The notes under the pieces: generated by a model
Database searches by the model: none
What the model was told of the DNA's origin: nothing
What the model saw: the letters and a program-made list of their open reading frames with translations, nothing else
Source: Geomonas oryzae
GTDB taxonomy: Bacteria; Desulfobacterota; Desulfuromonadia; Geobacterales; Geobacteraceae
Reading direction: 5' to 3'
DNA length: 64,000 nt
NCBI RefSeq assembly: GCF_004117875.1
Contig: NZ_RAHW01000003.1
Coordinates: forward strand, 62,001-126,000
Made by a program: the position numbers and the translations under genes
Shown: in pieces, positions 1 to 8,272 of the stretch
Layout of the letters: the number at the start of each line of letters is the position of its first letter
Position numbering within the stretch: position 1 is the first letter of the stretch

Positions 1-788
1 CAGACACCGCTTAGGAAAAGAAGTGCGGTGCTGGCAAGGGAGAGGACCAGAGCGTAAAGGGGAACCGCCGGCTGGTTCCCGGCCAGGGACCACCTGAAGC
101 CGTCGATTACGGCCACCATCGGGTTTAGGGCGTAGACCAGGCGCCACTTTTCCGGGACCACGGTGCTGGAGAAACCGACCGGCGAAACGAAAAGGCCGAA
201 CTGCACCACGAACGGGACGATGTGCTTGAAGTCGCGGTAACGGATACTGAGGGCCGCAAAAAGGAGGCCGCCCCCAAGGGAAGCGAAGCAGGCGATGCCC
301 AGGTAGAGCGGCAGCCAGAAAAGGCGCCAGCCTGGGTTCACCTGGTAAAACACCATGAGCCCCGCCATGATGCCGCAGCAAACGAGGAAATCGGCCAGCG
401 AGGCGGCTACCGAACTCGCCGGGATGATGAGTCGCGGGAAATAGACCTTGGTCAACAGGTTCGCATTGCTGATCAGTGAGACGCCGCACTCGTTGATGGC
501 ACCGGCGAAGAACTGCCACGGAAGCAGCGCGGCGAACACAAGCACCGGGTAGGCGACACCGTGCGAAGGAAGCCCGGCGAGCCGGCCGAAGATGACGGTG
601 AAGACGACCATGGTGAGAAACGGCTTCAGCACGGTCCAGAGCACCCCGAGCACGGTCTGCTTGTAACGGACGGTGACGTCGCGCCAAGCAAGAATGGCGA
701 AGAGCTCGCGGTAAGCCCAAAGGTCGCGCCAATAACCGGCGCGGCTCCCGCCGGGGCGGATCAGTACTTCTTCTCCCTGCGCACTCAA
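1..788 (-). CDS. ABC-2 type polysaccharide export permease (Wzm/TagG-like), 3' end cut by window
   Basis: Inner-membrane permease half of an ABC exporter for lipid-linked polysaccharide or O-antigen. About 262 codons are visible and the family is usually 260-285, so only the last few residues are missing. Family motifs seen are an N-terminal RDVTVRYKQTVLGVLW stretch, NLLTKVYFPRL in the middle, and VSPVGFS followed by YALNPMVAVIDGFRW near the end, between several hydrophobic segments. The start is a TTG at 788-786 that overlaps the stop of the upstream glycosyltransferase gene as TTGA, so translation is probably coupled. It closes the visible part of the operon running down from the pilin genes. 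The matching ATPase (Wzt) is not the ABC protein at 5187-6116, which belongs to a different class; it probably lies beyond the window. The substrate is unknown. Confidence 0.88.
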   Translation of the reverse strand, partial: MSAQGEEVLIRPGGSRAGYWRDLWAYRELFAILAWRDVTVRYKQTVLGVLWTVLKPFLTMVVFTVIFGRLAGLPSHGVAYPVLVFAALLPWQFFAGAINECGVSLISNANLLTKVYFPRLIIPASSVAASLADFLVCCGIMAGLMVFYQVNPGWRLFWLPLYLGIACFASLGGGLLFAALSIRYRDFKHIVPFVVQFGLFVSPVGFSSTVVPEKWRLVYALNPMVAVIDGFRWSLAGNQPAVPLYALVLSLASTALLFLSGV

Positions 789-1837
789 CCTTTCACCTCG
801 TCGTTCATCGCGTCCGGCACAAGGCGGGCAAGTTCCGCCTCGAACCGCGCGCAGCAGCGCTGCTCCGTATTGTCGCGGGCAAAGGAGAGCCCTGCCGAGG
901 CAAGACTCGCGGCAAGCGCGGCGTCATCCAAAAGACGCAGCACGTCACGGGCCAGGGACTCCACGTCGCCTATAGGGCTTACCAGCGCGTTCTCCTCGTG
1001 GCGAACGTAAGTGACCGCCTCGCTCGTCACGACCGGGCAGCAGCAGGCGAAGGCTTCGAGGACCATGAGGGGAAACCCCTCGGACCGGCTAGGGTAGAGG
1101 AAGAGGTCGGCGCTGCTCATGATCTCCCGCATTGCATCCACGTTCACCCGGCCGAAGCTGCGACTTGGCACGTCCGGGTTGTTCCAGGCGATGTCTTCTC
1201 CGACCGTCCACACCTCGATCGGCCTTGACGGGGCAACCATGGAGACCGCCTCGCAGGCGAGATCGAATCCCTTGCGGTGGTCGCGGCGCGCGAGCACGAG
1301 GATCGCCTTGCGCCCCTGCTTGCTTGCGACCAGCTGCTGCGACCTTGCGGGGTAGAAGATTGAGGTATCGACGCCATTTTCGACCACAAGGCACCGGGCG
1401 CCGAACCTCGCTGTGAACGTTGCCGCGAGTGCGTGCGAAACGGCGATGGTCGGGATACGGAACACCCTGAAGGCAAACAGGTACATAAACCGCAACAACA
1501 GATACACCGGGAACGGATAGGCGGTCTCGTTGTCATCCTGGGCGAAGTAGACGACCCGGCGGTTGCGCAGACGCAAAAAAAGCGCGGTCGGTACGATCGT
1601 GGCCAGGACGACGTCGCATCGCTGCGGCCTAAGAAGCGCGCTCGCGAGGGTCCCCCCTTTCCCTGGCAGGAGCGGCTTGTCGATATCGATGTACGGGTGC
1701 AGCGGGTAACCTGTGGCAACCACGTTGGATCGTATGGTGACCCGGTGCCCGGCCTCAGCCAGGTGACGCAGGTGGGCCAGCACCATCTTGTCCCCGCCCC
1801 GTTCAAGGACGCTGTGCGCGAAGTAGACGAGCTTCAT
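785..1837 (-). CDS. GT4-family glycosyltransferase
   Basis: A 350-residue GT-B fold glycosyltransferase, expected to be cytoplasmic and to move a sugar from a nucleotide-sugar to a lipid- or protein-linked acceptor. The N-terminal half starts MKLVYFAHSVLERGGDKMVL, typical of family 4. The C-terminal nucleotide-sugar domain carries LFLYPSRSEGFPLMVLEA (about residues 245-265), which contains the GT4 E-x7-E signature. It overlaps the permease gene downstream by 4 bases and touches the FkbM methyltransferase upstream (stop at 1834), so all three are co-transcribed. Sugar and acceptor cannot be read from sequence. The neighbours suggest a surface glycan. Confidence 0.88.
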   Translation of the reverse strand: MKLVYFAHSVLERGGDKMVLAHLRHLAEAGHRVTIRSNVVATGYPLHPYIDIDKPLLPGKGGTLASALLRPQRCDVVLATIVPTALFLRLRNRRVVYFAQDDNETAYPFPVYLLLRFMYLFAFRVFRIPTIAVSHALAATFTARFGARCLVVENGVDTSIFYPARSQQLVASKQGRKAILVLARRDHRKGFDLACEAVSMVAPSRPIEVWTVGEDIAWNNPDVPSRSFGRVNVDAMREIMSSADLFLYPSRSEGFPLMVLEAFACCCPVVTSEAVTYVRHEENALVSPIGDVESLARDVLRLLDDAALAASLASAGLSFARDNTEQRCCARFEAELARLVPDAMNDEVKG

Positions 1838-2655
1838 AATCTCCTGAACAACCCGTCCAGATCTCGGGGACGCCGCTGTCGGCAGGGGGATAGCGCCACG
1901 AGTTCGAAACCGCGCTCCTTAAGAAAAGCGCCGACCTGGAAGAGATCGCCCGAGCAGTTGCGGAAAACACTCATCTCCACCAGGACGAACTTGCTGCGGC
2001 GCAGGAGTTCCGGCGCGGATCTGAGCACGTCGAACTCGCTCCCTTCGGTGTCGATCTTGAGAAGGTCCACCTCCCCCACTCCGAGTTCCGCGGCGATGCC
2101 GTCCAGGGTCCTGGCGGCAACGGTATGACATGCGCGATAGACGCAGTCGGGCTGTTGGACGTAGGAGCTTAGCTGCGTCGTTTCCTGCGCGACATGTATT
2201 GTGACGCTTCCTTCCCGGTCGGTTACGGCGCAGCAGAGGCTGTCGCCAGGGACAGGCGTGTTGCGTAGCAGCATCTGGTGGCTCTCGGGAAGCGGTTCCA
2301 CGCTGATCACGCGCGCAGCTTCTAGGTACTGCCTTGCGAAGAAGGCGAACTGGCCTATGTTGGCACCGACGTCGACCACCACTGGGCGATTGGGCAGGTA
2401 ATCCTTCAGGTGATGACTGTCGCAGTACACCCGCTGCAGCGAGGCGACCCCGAGGGGATCGTCGCAGTAAAACGGGGCGCCGAACACCGTCGCGCATCTT
2501 GGCCGCTGCCCCGGACCGGAAATGCGGCTTGCCAGGTAGTGGAGATACTTCCGCTGTATCAACCAGGCCTTGGCCGGCAGGGACATCCCCCGAACCCGGA
2601 AAAGCAGCTGAAAATCCAGTCTCAAAGACCAGGCTAGCATCCGCAACACTTTCAT
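1834..2655 (-). CDS. FkbM-family SAM-dependent methyltransferase
   Basis: A 273-residue O-methyltransferase of the FkbM type, a family that often methylates sugars in surface polysaccharides. The SAM-binding motif VVDVGANIGQFAFFA is followed by an acidic VISVEPLPES strand end and LLKIDTEGSEFDVLRS, all diagnostic of FkbM. The reading frame is open further upstream, but the chosen ATG (MKVLRMLAW) overlaps the stop of the UbiA gene as ATGA. The upstream extension is Arg/Pro-rich and overlaps that gene, so it is not credible. The downstream glycosyltransferase start overlaps its stop. It probably decorates the glycan made by this operon. Confidence 0.87.
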   Translation of the reverse strand: MKVLRMLAWSLRLDFQLLFRVRGMSLPAKAWLIQRKYLHYLASRISGPGQRPRCATVFGAPFYCDDPLGVASLQRVYCDSHHLKDYLPNRPVVVDVGANIGQFAFFARQYLEAARVISVEPLPESHQMLLRNTPVPGDSLCCAVTDREGSVTIHVAQETTQLSSYVQQPDCVYRACHTVAARTLDGIAAELGVGEVDLLKIDTEGSEFDVLRSAPELLRRSKFVLVEMSVFRNCSGDLFQVGAFLKERGFELVALSPCRQRRPRDLDGLFRRL

Positions 2656-3512
2656 CGGTAGACGATCCAGGAAACCATCAGGGTCCACGCCACGCTCACG
2701 GCGAGGAGTTGCCGGTCCTTGAGAAGCGATTCGGTGGGATCCCCCCCCATGCCCGACTTCACGCGGAAGATGAAGCGCAAGAGCCCGAAGCAACAAAGGA
2801 TGACGGTGTACACCAGGGCGTGGCGCGTGATGACGTACATGGTGTAGGTGACGAGGACGGCAGCCCCGGAAAGGACCAGGACTCCGTCCAGAAAACCTTC
2901 GGGATAAAGCTTCAGCGACCTGCGGTGCGCGCCTGCCACGCTCCCGAGCGAGGTGGATTCCCCGAGCCTTTTGCCGGTGCTAAGGAAAAGGGATAGGAGA
3001 AACACAGACAAGAAGAGCCATTGTGAAATGACCACGCCGAACACCTCGCCGCCGGCCTGCAGCCTAAGCAAAAAGCCAGAAGAGATGCAAAACAGGTCGA
3101 CGACCGGAATCTCCTTCAGCTTCAGCGAATAGAGGGCGGATATGGCGAGGTAAGCGAGAAGCAGCGCGGTGAAACCGGCGGAGACGCCGACCGCTAGCAA
3201 GAGCGCGGGCACCAGGAGCGCGAGGCAAAACACCGCGGCGGCGGCGGAGGTGACACGCCCCGACGCGATCGGGCGCAATTTCTTCTTCGGATGGTGGCTG
3301 TCGTTCTCGCGGTCGCAAAGGTCGTTTAGCACATAGGTGGAACTCGCGGCAAGACAAAAGGCGACGAAGGGCGCAACGCCTCTTAGCAGGAGTTCCGGGT
3401 TGATGAAGTACCCGCCCAGAAACGGGGGGAAAAACAGCATCAGGTTCTTCAACCACTGCGCGGGTCGGATCATTCTGGCGACGTCGGTAACTTTCAAGCC
3501 CACCTTTCCCAT
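2652..3512 (-). CDS. UbiA-family prenyltransferase, decaprenyl-phosphate phosphoribosyltransferase-like
   Basis: Integral membrane prenyltransferase of 286 residues. The start of the protein (RPAQWLKNLMLFFPPFL) and the aspartate motif NDLCDRENDSHHPKKKLRP match the subgroup that transfers phosphoribose from PRPP to polyprenyl phosphate. That subgroup makes a lipid-linked pentose donor for cell-surface glycans. Eight or so hydrophobic segments follow. I chose the ATG two bases after the stop of the upstream TPR gene. The open frame continues upstream, but it lies inside that gene and encodes an Arg-rich shadow. A role in supplying a polyprenyl-phosphate sugar to the neighbouring transferases is an inference. 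UbiA paralogues acting on quinones or heme would carry different context. Confidence 0.83.
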   Translation of the reverse strand: MGKVGLKVTDVARMIRPAQWLKNLMLFFPPFLGGYFINPELLLRGVAPFVAFCLAASSTYVLNDLCDRENDSHHPKKKLRPIASGRVTSAAAAVFCLALLVPALLLAVGVSAGFTALLLAYLAISALYSLKLKEIPVVDLFCISSGFLLRLQAGGEVFGVVISQWLFLSVFLLSLFLSTGKRLGESTSLGSVAGAHRRSLKLYPEGFLDGVLVLSGAAVLVTYTMYVITRHALVYTVILCCFGLLRFIFRVKSGMGGDPTESLLKDRQLLAVSVAWTLMVSWIVYR

Positions 3513-3513
3513 C

Positions 3514-5190
3514 TCAGGTAGCCCCCGCGGAAAGCCTGTCGAACATCTTCTGTGCGAAAGGGCGATAGTACCCGTTGCGCGCCTTTTCCAGGTAGATGCC
3601 GAAGTACTTCCTCGCCTCCGCCGGTTCCTTGTTGGCCAGGCAGAGTTTCCCGGCGTAGTAGTAGGCATCGACGTATGTGGGATCCTTGGAGACGGCGAGG
3701 AGATGGTACCCGACCGCCTTTCGATACACGGCGCCGTCTCCCTCCTTACCCGGGGCGGACATCAGGGCGAGGATCAGATCCGTGTAGATGCTGGTCGGGC
3801 GCGGGGACAGCGAGGCGGCGCGCAGCATCGCCTCCTCGTATTTCTTCATGTCCTTTCTCGCCTGGTACACGAGAGCGAGATTCTGCCAGACCAAGGGCTC
3901 TTCACTCAGGGAGAGCGATTGCTTCATGTAGCGCTCGGCATCGTCGTAGCGCTGCTGTTCATAGGCGTAGACGCCAAGCGCCGAGTGGCTCTTCGCGAGC
4001 CCAGGTCCCTTTTTGAGCGCGTCCTTCCAAAACGCGTCCGGATCGCACCAAAGCGCAACCCTCGCCATAGTGGGGATGGCAAGCAGCATGACGCAAGCAA
4101 TGGGAACGATGCGCGGCAACGACTTGAGCCTGGAAAGCCCCAAGGCGACGAGAAGCGAGAACCCGACCATGGGCAGGTAGAGGTAGCGCTCGCCAAAGGG
4201 AGTCCACGGGATCCTTCCGAGGTAGGCGAGCACCGCCGGAGCTATCCCGATGAAGATGATGAGAAGCGGCAGCAGGGTTTCGCGGCGGTGACGGCGCAAA
4301 AGGTACAGCGCGACGAGACACCCGGCGAGAAGCGCCATATATGCGACGGGCCGGTCGTAGCGCAAAATGGTGAAGTTGAGCGGGAAGGGAAACACGAGCT
4401 TTTGCAGGTAAAACCCGAAGGCGCCGACGCCGTCCAGAAGCGGAGGGGTGGTCGCGGAGCCGTTGGCTATCGCACCCTTCACCACGCTTTTGACCCCCTT
4501 GTCGACCGACACGGTACGGCCGAAGCGCAAGAAGAGGTAGATGCCGGTGGTGACAAGAACCGGCGCGGCGAGAAGAACCGCATCCTTCAGGCGCTCACGC
4601 CGGGCCTGTGAAAGCAGGTACAATGGGGCGATCGCCGCCATGGCTATGGAGGCCTCCTTGGCGCAAAGCGAGGCGAGGTAGGCGATGCCGACGAAGACCA
4701 TGGCACTCGCAGTCGCCTGCTCACGCACCTTGACGAGGAGCACCGTGGCAAGAAGGAAGAAAAAGGTGCAAAGAAGGTCGGGACGCGCCGAGACCCAGGA
4801 GGCGGCCTCGCTGTTTATCGGTGCGACGAGGAAAAACAGCGACGCTATGAAGGCGAGCGAATCGACATCGTCGCGCCTAAAGAAGAAAACCAGCGCGAAC
4901 CAGTAAACGAGCAGGGCGTTGGCGATGTGGATGACAACGTTCACCAGGTGGAAGTAGAAGGGATCGACTCCGGTAAACGAGGCGTTGGCAAAATAGGAGA
5001 TGACGGTGAGCGGCCGGTAGTACTCGCTTGCCCCGGAGAAAAAGAGCCCCCCAAGGGTGTAGCTGTTGCTCTTTATGTTCTGGACCATCCCGACGTCATC
5101 GATGGCAAGGAAACCCGCCTGGGTGGCGCAGAGATAGGTCAGGGCACCAACGACAACCAGGGTGAGGATGGCGAGGAGACGCGGTTTCAT
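3514..5190 (-). CDS. Polytopic membrane protein with C-terminal TPRs (PMT/TMTC-like glycosyltransferase candidate)
   Basis: 558 residues. Residues 1-350 form about ten hydrophobic segments. Early acidic residues sit in FLAIDDVGMVQN, and SEYYRPLTVISYFANAS lies in a loop, the arrangement seen in GT-C (PMT/TMTC-type) glycosyltransferases. Residues about 360-550 form tetratricopeptide repeats (for example HSALGVYAYEQQRYDDAERY and YYYAGKLCLANKEPAEARKY). This N-terminal membrane plus C-terminal TPR plan is that of lipid-sugar-dependent protein O-glycosyltransferases. It starts with an ATG overlapping the upstream ATPase stop (ATGA), and two bases separate its stop signal from the UbiA start. A plausible job is transfer of a polyprenyl-linked sugar to exported proteins such as pilin. 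This is not demonstrated by sequence. Confidence 0.78.
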   Translation of the reverse strand: MKPRLLAILTLVVVGALTYLCATQAGFLAIDDVGMVQNIKSNSYTLGGLFFSGASEYYRPLTVISYFANASFTGVDPFYFHLVNVVIHIANALLVYWFALVFFFRRDDVDSLAFIASLFFLVAPINSEAASWVSARPDLLCTFFFLLATVLLVKVREQATASAMVFVGIAYLASLCAKEASIAMAAIAPLYLLSQARRERLKDAVLLAAPVLVTTGIYLFLRFGRTVSVDKGVKSVVKGAIANGSATTPPLLDGVGAFGFYLQKLVFPFPLNFTILRYDRPVAYMALLAGCLVALYLLRRHRRETLLPLLIIFIGIAPAVLAYLGRIPWTPFGERYLYLPMVGFSLLVALGLSRLKSLPRIVPIACVMLLAIPTMARVALWCDPDAFWKDALKKGPGLAKSHSALGVYAYEQQRYDDAERYMKQSLSLSEEPLVWQNLALVYQARKDMKKYEEAMLRAASLSPRPTSIYTDLILALMSAPGKEGDGAVYRKAVGYHLLAVSKDPTYVDAYYYAGKLCLANKEPAEARKYFGIYLEKARNGYYRPFAQKMFDRLSAGAT

Positions 5191-6116
5191 TCACCGACCT
5201 TTTGGCCGTCGGCCGACTTGATCAGCTCGACGAAGATCTGCTCGAGGGTCCTTCTTTCCGGCTCTACGGAAAGCAGTTCGCCATGATGCGAAACCTTGGC
5301 GATCACCGCCTCGAGGTTTTGCTTCGGGACGGACAGCCTGACGGTTTCTCCCTCCCGCGCCTCGCTGAGCACGAAGCCGGGTTCCATGGCAGCTGCTGCG
5401 GCGCCGTTTCTAACCACCACTTCATATGTGCCGTAGCTCTGGTCCACGACGGTCTTCACCGGGCCGTGATACCTGACGCTGCCCCCCACGAGCAGGAGCA
5501 CGTCGTCACAGATCCGTTCCACGTCGTTGATGATGTGGGTGCTGAAAAAAACTGTCTTCCCGCGCCTTTTGAGTTGCTGGATGATGTCGGCTACGAGCAC
5601 CCTGCCGAGCGGGTCCAGCCCGGACATCGGCTCGTCGAGGATGTACAGGTCCGGGTCGTGCACCAAGGTCTGGCCGAGACCTATGCGCTGCACCATACCC
5701 TTGGAGAGGCTGCGGATGGGGCGGTCGGCCGCGTCGGTGAGCCCAACCTGTTCCAGCACTTCGGCGACGCGGTCGCCGCGCGCCGAAGCGGCGTCGAAAT
5801 GGCATGCCACGAACTCGAGCAGCTCCCGCGGCGTCAGGTAGTCGTAGTAGGCGGGGTTCTCGGCGAGATAGCCGACCCTCTTGCGGGCGGCGGGCTCGAA
5901 CGAGTTGCGGCCGTAAAAGAAGGTGCTCCCCGAGTCAGGGCGCAAGAGTCCCATGAGGATCTTTATCGTGGTGCTTTTGCCCGCCCCGTTTGGCCCGATG
6001 AACCCGAAGGCACTACCCTCCGCTACGGAGAAGGAAACGTCATTCAAGGCGCATACTTTCTTGGTGAGTTTCTTGGTGAAGGTCTTGCCGATGGAACGTA
6101 CATCAATGGCGGTCAT
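5187..6116 (-). CDS. ABC transporter ATP-binding protein
   Basis: 309-residue ATPase subunit of an ABC-2 (drug/gliding-type) exporter. It has Walker A GPNGAGKST, the ABC signature LSKGM, Walker B LYILDEP, a D-loop SGLDP and an H-loop FFSTHI. About 90 further residues at the C-terminus resemble the accessory domain of NatA/CcmA-like ATPases. The ATG chosen (MTAIDVRSIGKTF) has an AGGGAG ribosome-binding site and sits 11 bases inside the end of the upstream TPR gene; a longer start would overlap it further. Its permease is most likely the 6948-7754 product two genes upstream. Homologous ABC genes lie downstream of pilA in Geobacter sulfurreducens, as far as I recall. Confidence 0.9.
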   Translation of the reverse strand: MTAIDVRSIGKTFTKKLTKKVCALNDVSFSVAEGSAFGFIGPNGAGKSTTIKILMGLLRPDSGSTFFYGRNSFEPAARKRVGYLAENPAYYDYLTPRELLEFVACHFDAASARGDRVAEVLEQVGLTDAADRPIRSLSKGMVQRIGLGQTLVHDPDLYILDEPMSGLDPLGRVLVADIIQQLKRRGKTVFFSTHIINDVERICDDVLLLVGGSVRYHGPVKTVVDQSYGTYEVVVRNGAAAAAMEPGFVLSEAREGETVRLSVPKQNLEAVIAKVSHHGELLSVEPERRTLEQIFVELIKSADGQKVGE

Positions 6117-6951
6117 TCTTTGCTCCCTGTAAGGCCATTTTGCTCGAGGTCTTGATACGACCGTCGCTGCGGTCGTAAAAGAAGTGCCCACCGTACGGAT
6201 CAGGCGGAATCCCTTTGAGGATCCCCGCGCTTACCAGTTCATCCAGCTCGGCAGGTCTGCGTCCGGTCTTCTGTTCGAATTTACGGACCGCACCTTCGAG
6301 GAACTGAATGCTTTCCAAGGTCGCAATGCGCACAAGAATCGACTTGCGCAGCTTCTGATCGAAGGTTCCCTCGTAGACCACCTTCAGATACTGGATGGCT
6401 TGCTTCGTCTTGTCAGCCTCGTAGTACAGGCGCCCCACATAGGTCGGCAGGAAGGTAGCGCGCGGATTCAGCTTCGCCGCCTGCGACATGTACTCCGCCG
6501 CCCCTTTGGGGTCGTTTAGGAAGTAAGCATGGTTGAAACCGAGGAAAAAGGGAAGATAGAAATCCCAGTCGCGCCTCTTGGCACCCCGCTCCAACATCAG
6601 GTTCATGTCCTTGACCAGCCCCGCCTCCCAGACGAGGATCGCCTGCCCCAGGTAGTAGGCGTCGATGTTGAAGGCGTTCAGTCGGGTCGCGTAGTCGATG
6701 TATCTCCCGATCATGATGTAGTCTGGGCGCAGCCCGGGCTTCTCGAGGATTGTCCCGTAATAGAAGGTGGCATCGTAGAAAAGAAGTTCAGACAGCAGGT
6801 ACCTATATTCCAGGGAGGAGAAGTATGTCACTTCGAAGGATGGCTTGTAACCCAGCCGCTCAGGGGACGGTGCGTCGTTGCGCGCCGCGGTAAGCCACGG
6901 CAGGGTCGACATCAGCAGCAGACCGATACAGAGGCAGAGCAGACGCTTCAT
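6103..6951 (-). CDS. Exported TPR-like protein with pseudopilin-like C-terminus
   Basis: 282-residue protein with an N-terminal signal or anchor segment (MKRLLCLCIGLLLMSTLPWL). Helical repeats resembling TPRs follow (residues about 60-215, for example DIATRLNAFNIDAYYLGQ-like and LNPRATFLPTYVGRLYYEAD segments). The last 55 residues (RKFEQKTGRRPAELDELV, then DPYGGHFFYD and GRIKTSS) look like the C-terminal segment of GspG-type pseudopilins, where a similar proline/glycine stretch precedes an 'RIKTSS' end. It lies between the ABC permease and ATPase genes and overlaps both, so it is very likely an accessory part of that transporter. No exact function is known to me. Confidence 0.75.
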   Translation of the reverse strand: MKRLLCLCIGLLLMSTLPWLTAARNDAPSPERLGYKPSFEVTYFSSLEYRYLLSELLFYDATFYYGTILEKPGLRPDYIMIGRYIDYATRLNAFNIDAYYLGQAILVWEAGLVKDMNLMLERGAKRRDWDFYLPFFLGFNHAYFLNDPKGAAEYMSQAAKLNPRATFLPTYVGRLYYEADKTKQAIQYLKVVYEGTFDQKLRKSILVRIATLESIQFLEGAVRKFEQKTGRRPAELDELVSAGILKGIPPDPYGGHFFYDRSDGRIKTSSKMALQGAKNDRH

Positions 6952-7754
6952 ACGAAATCTCTACGGCTGAATGCGAAGGAGGCGAGCACGAGCATGACGA
7001 CGATGTAGCCAATCCCGTAAAGCAAAGCCAAAAGCATGATCTTCGGGTCCACGGGGAGCGCATAAATCATCTGCACCTTGAAGTCGAAGGGAGAGAGGTT
7101 CGGGCAGATGTAGTAAAGCCACTGCACAACCACCTTGAGCGCGGGCGAAATGTTCTTGGCTCCCTCGGCAGACTCCACGTACAGCTTCACCTTCTCCGTG
7201 GTCAGGCCGATGGCATAGACGGCGACGGTCAAAACCTGGGGCAAAAAGGCGGAGGTTGCGATCGAAGCTAAGAAGATGAGGACGGCGGCCAGCACGAGCA
7301 GCTTCTCCAGATCAAAGAAAAGGTAGACCAGATAGTTTCCCCAGGCCAGAGGCTTGTCGGGGGGATAGTAGGATGCCATGAGCCCTAAGGCCGCGAGATT
7401 CACGACGCCGAGAGCACCCATGGAGAAAGCGAGCAGGTGGGCGAGTCCCAGGTACTTTTCCAGCAGGTAGCGGGTCCGCGAGACAGGGAGGGTGACGGCG
7501 GAATAAATAGTGCGGCTTTGGATGTCGCGGGGAATCAGGGTGCCGCCGATGAAGATGACCAACAGCACGCCGAAAGCCGAGACCAGTGACAGGCCGTAAG
7601 TAGTGGCCGCACCGGCAACATCGCGCATGGAAAAGGAGCCGAAGACGGGCATGGTGCAGACGAGAAGCATTGAGACGATGCCGAGCCCTAGCAGAAACTT
7701 GTCGCGCATGCCCCCCTTGAAGGTGGCTGCCGCGATGGGAAATCTTTGCTGCAT
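6948..7754 (-). CDS. ABC-2 family transporter permease
   Basis: 268-residue membrane protein with six hydrophobic segments. The N-terminus MQQRFPIAAATFKGGMRDKFLLGLG followed by a cytoplasmic loop PRDIQSRTIYSAVTLPVSRTRYLLEKYLG is the classic ABC-2 permease start. The ATG at 7754 has a GGAG ribosome-binding site 11 bases upstream; the frame is open to 7808, but that extension crosses an intrinsic terminator. It is the first gene after the PilA-C terminator, so the transporter operon may be transcribed by read-through or from its own weak promoter. It pairs with the ATPase at 5187-6116. The substrate is unknown. Confidence 0.85.
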   Translation of the reverse strand: MQQRFPIAAATFKGGMRDKFLLGLGIVSMLLVCTMPVFGSFSMRDVAGAATTYGLSLVSAFGVLLVIFIGGTLIPRDIQSRTIYSAVTLPVSRTRYLLEKYLGLAHLLAFSMGALGVVNLAALGLMASYYPPDKPLAWGNYLVYLFFDLEKLLVLAAVLIFLASIATSAFLPQVLTVAVYAIGLTTEKVKLYVESAEGAKNISPALKVVVQWLYYICPNLSPFDFKVQMIYALPVDPKIMLLALLYGIGYIVVMLVLASFAFSRRDFV

Positions 7755-7784
7755 GATGCAGGCGCTCCGTTTTGAAGAGGGGAA

Positions 7785-7815
7785 TAAAAAAATGGGGCAC
7801 GACAGCATGCCCCAT
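7785..7815 (-). terminator. Intrinsic terminator after the PilA-C gene
   Basis: An 8-bp perfect stem (ATGGGGCA / TGCCCCAT) with an 8-base loop is followed on the minus strand by a run of seven T. It lies about 25 bases after the PilA-C stop codon and ends the pilin transcript, which would keep the abundant pilin mRNA from entering the ABC genes. Confidence 0.85.
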
Positions 7816-7840
7816 TTCGTGTCTGCAAGTTAAGCGGAGA

Positions 7841-8218
7841 TTACATCGTTTGGTAGCCGGCGGCTGCGTTGGTGAACACGGTCTCACCCGCGTTCAGGCC
7901 GGTTACCGGGGCAGCGGAGAAGTACTCGGAGAGGGGGTGCCCCATGTAAACGCTGTCCGTAATCTTGTAGATCGCCGTGGAAAGGTTCGAGGTCGCGTAA
8001 ATGGTGTCGCCCGACAGGTGCTTGGCGGTGATGGTGTACTTCTGCGGACCGCTGGTGATCCCGTCGTTTTTGTAGCCGACCACCACCTTGGAGGAGGTCT
8101 TGAAGTTGATGCCGTCGATGGTGCTGATGTCCTGGAAGGTATTGGTGCCGGCGGCGCCGAAGGAAACCGCTGCAGTCACGGCAACAGCGGAAACGGCTAA
8201 AGCTATTTTTTTCAACAT
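7841..8218 (-). CDS. PilA-C / geopilin domain 2 protein (short pilin chaperone, Spc)
   Basis: 125 residues with a cleavable-looking signal peptide (MLKKIALAVSAVAVTAAVSFGAA) and a small beta-rich mature part (KVVVGYKNDG, YTITAKHLSGDTIYATSNL). Position and size match the protein encoded directly after pilA in Geobacter sulfurreducens. From the literature, it is called Spc or PilA-C and forms a dimer with the short PilA-N pilin, substituting for the missing globular pilin head. It starts 54 bases after the pilA stop with a GGAGAG ribosome-binding site, so the two are co-transcribed. It lacks a prepilin (GFTLIE) motif, as expected for the C-terminal half of a split pilin. Confidence 0.85.
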   Translation of the reverse strand: MLKKIALAVSAVAVTAAVSFGAAGTNTFQDISTIDGINFKTSSKVVVGYKNDGITSGPQKYTITAKHLSGDTIYATSNLSTAIYKITDSVYMGHPLSEYFSAAPVTGLNAGETVFTNAAAGYQTM

Positions 8219-8272
8219 AGGTTCTCTCCTTTTAGATTAAGCTGTGCTTGTCGTTGCGGGTTCAGCCACCGA

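Noticed and set aside
561-1010. Plus-strand frame over the permease and glycosyltransferase genes
   Set aside because: High GC content gives long antisense open frames everywhere. The minus-strand frames here have clear family motifs and this one does not.
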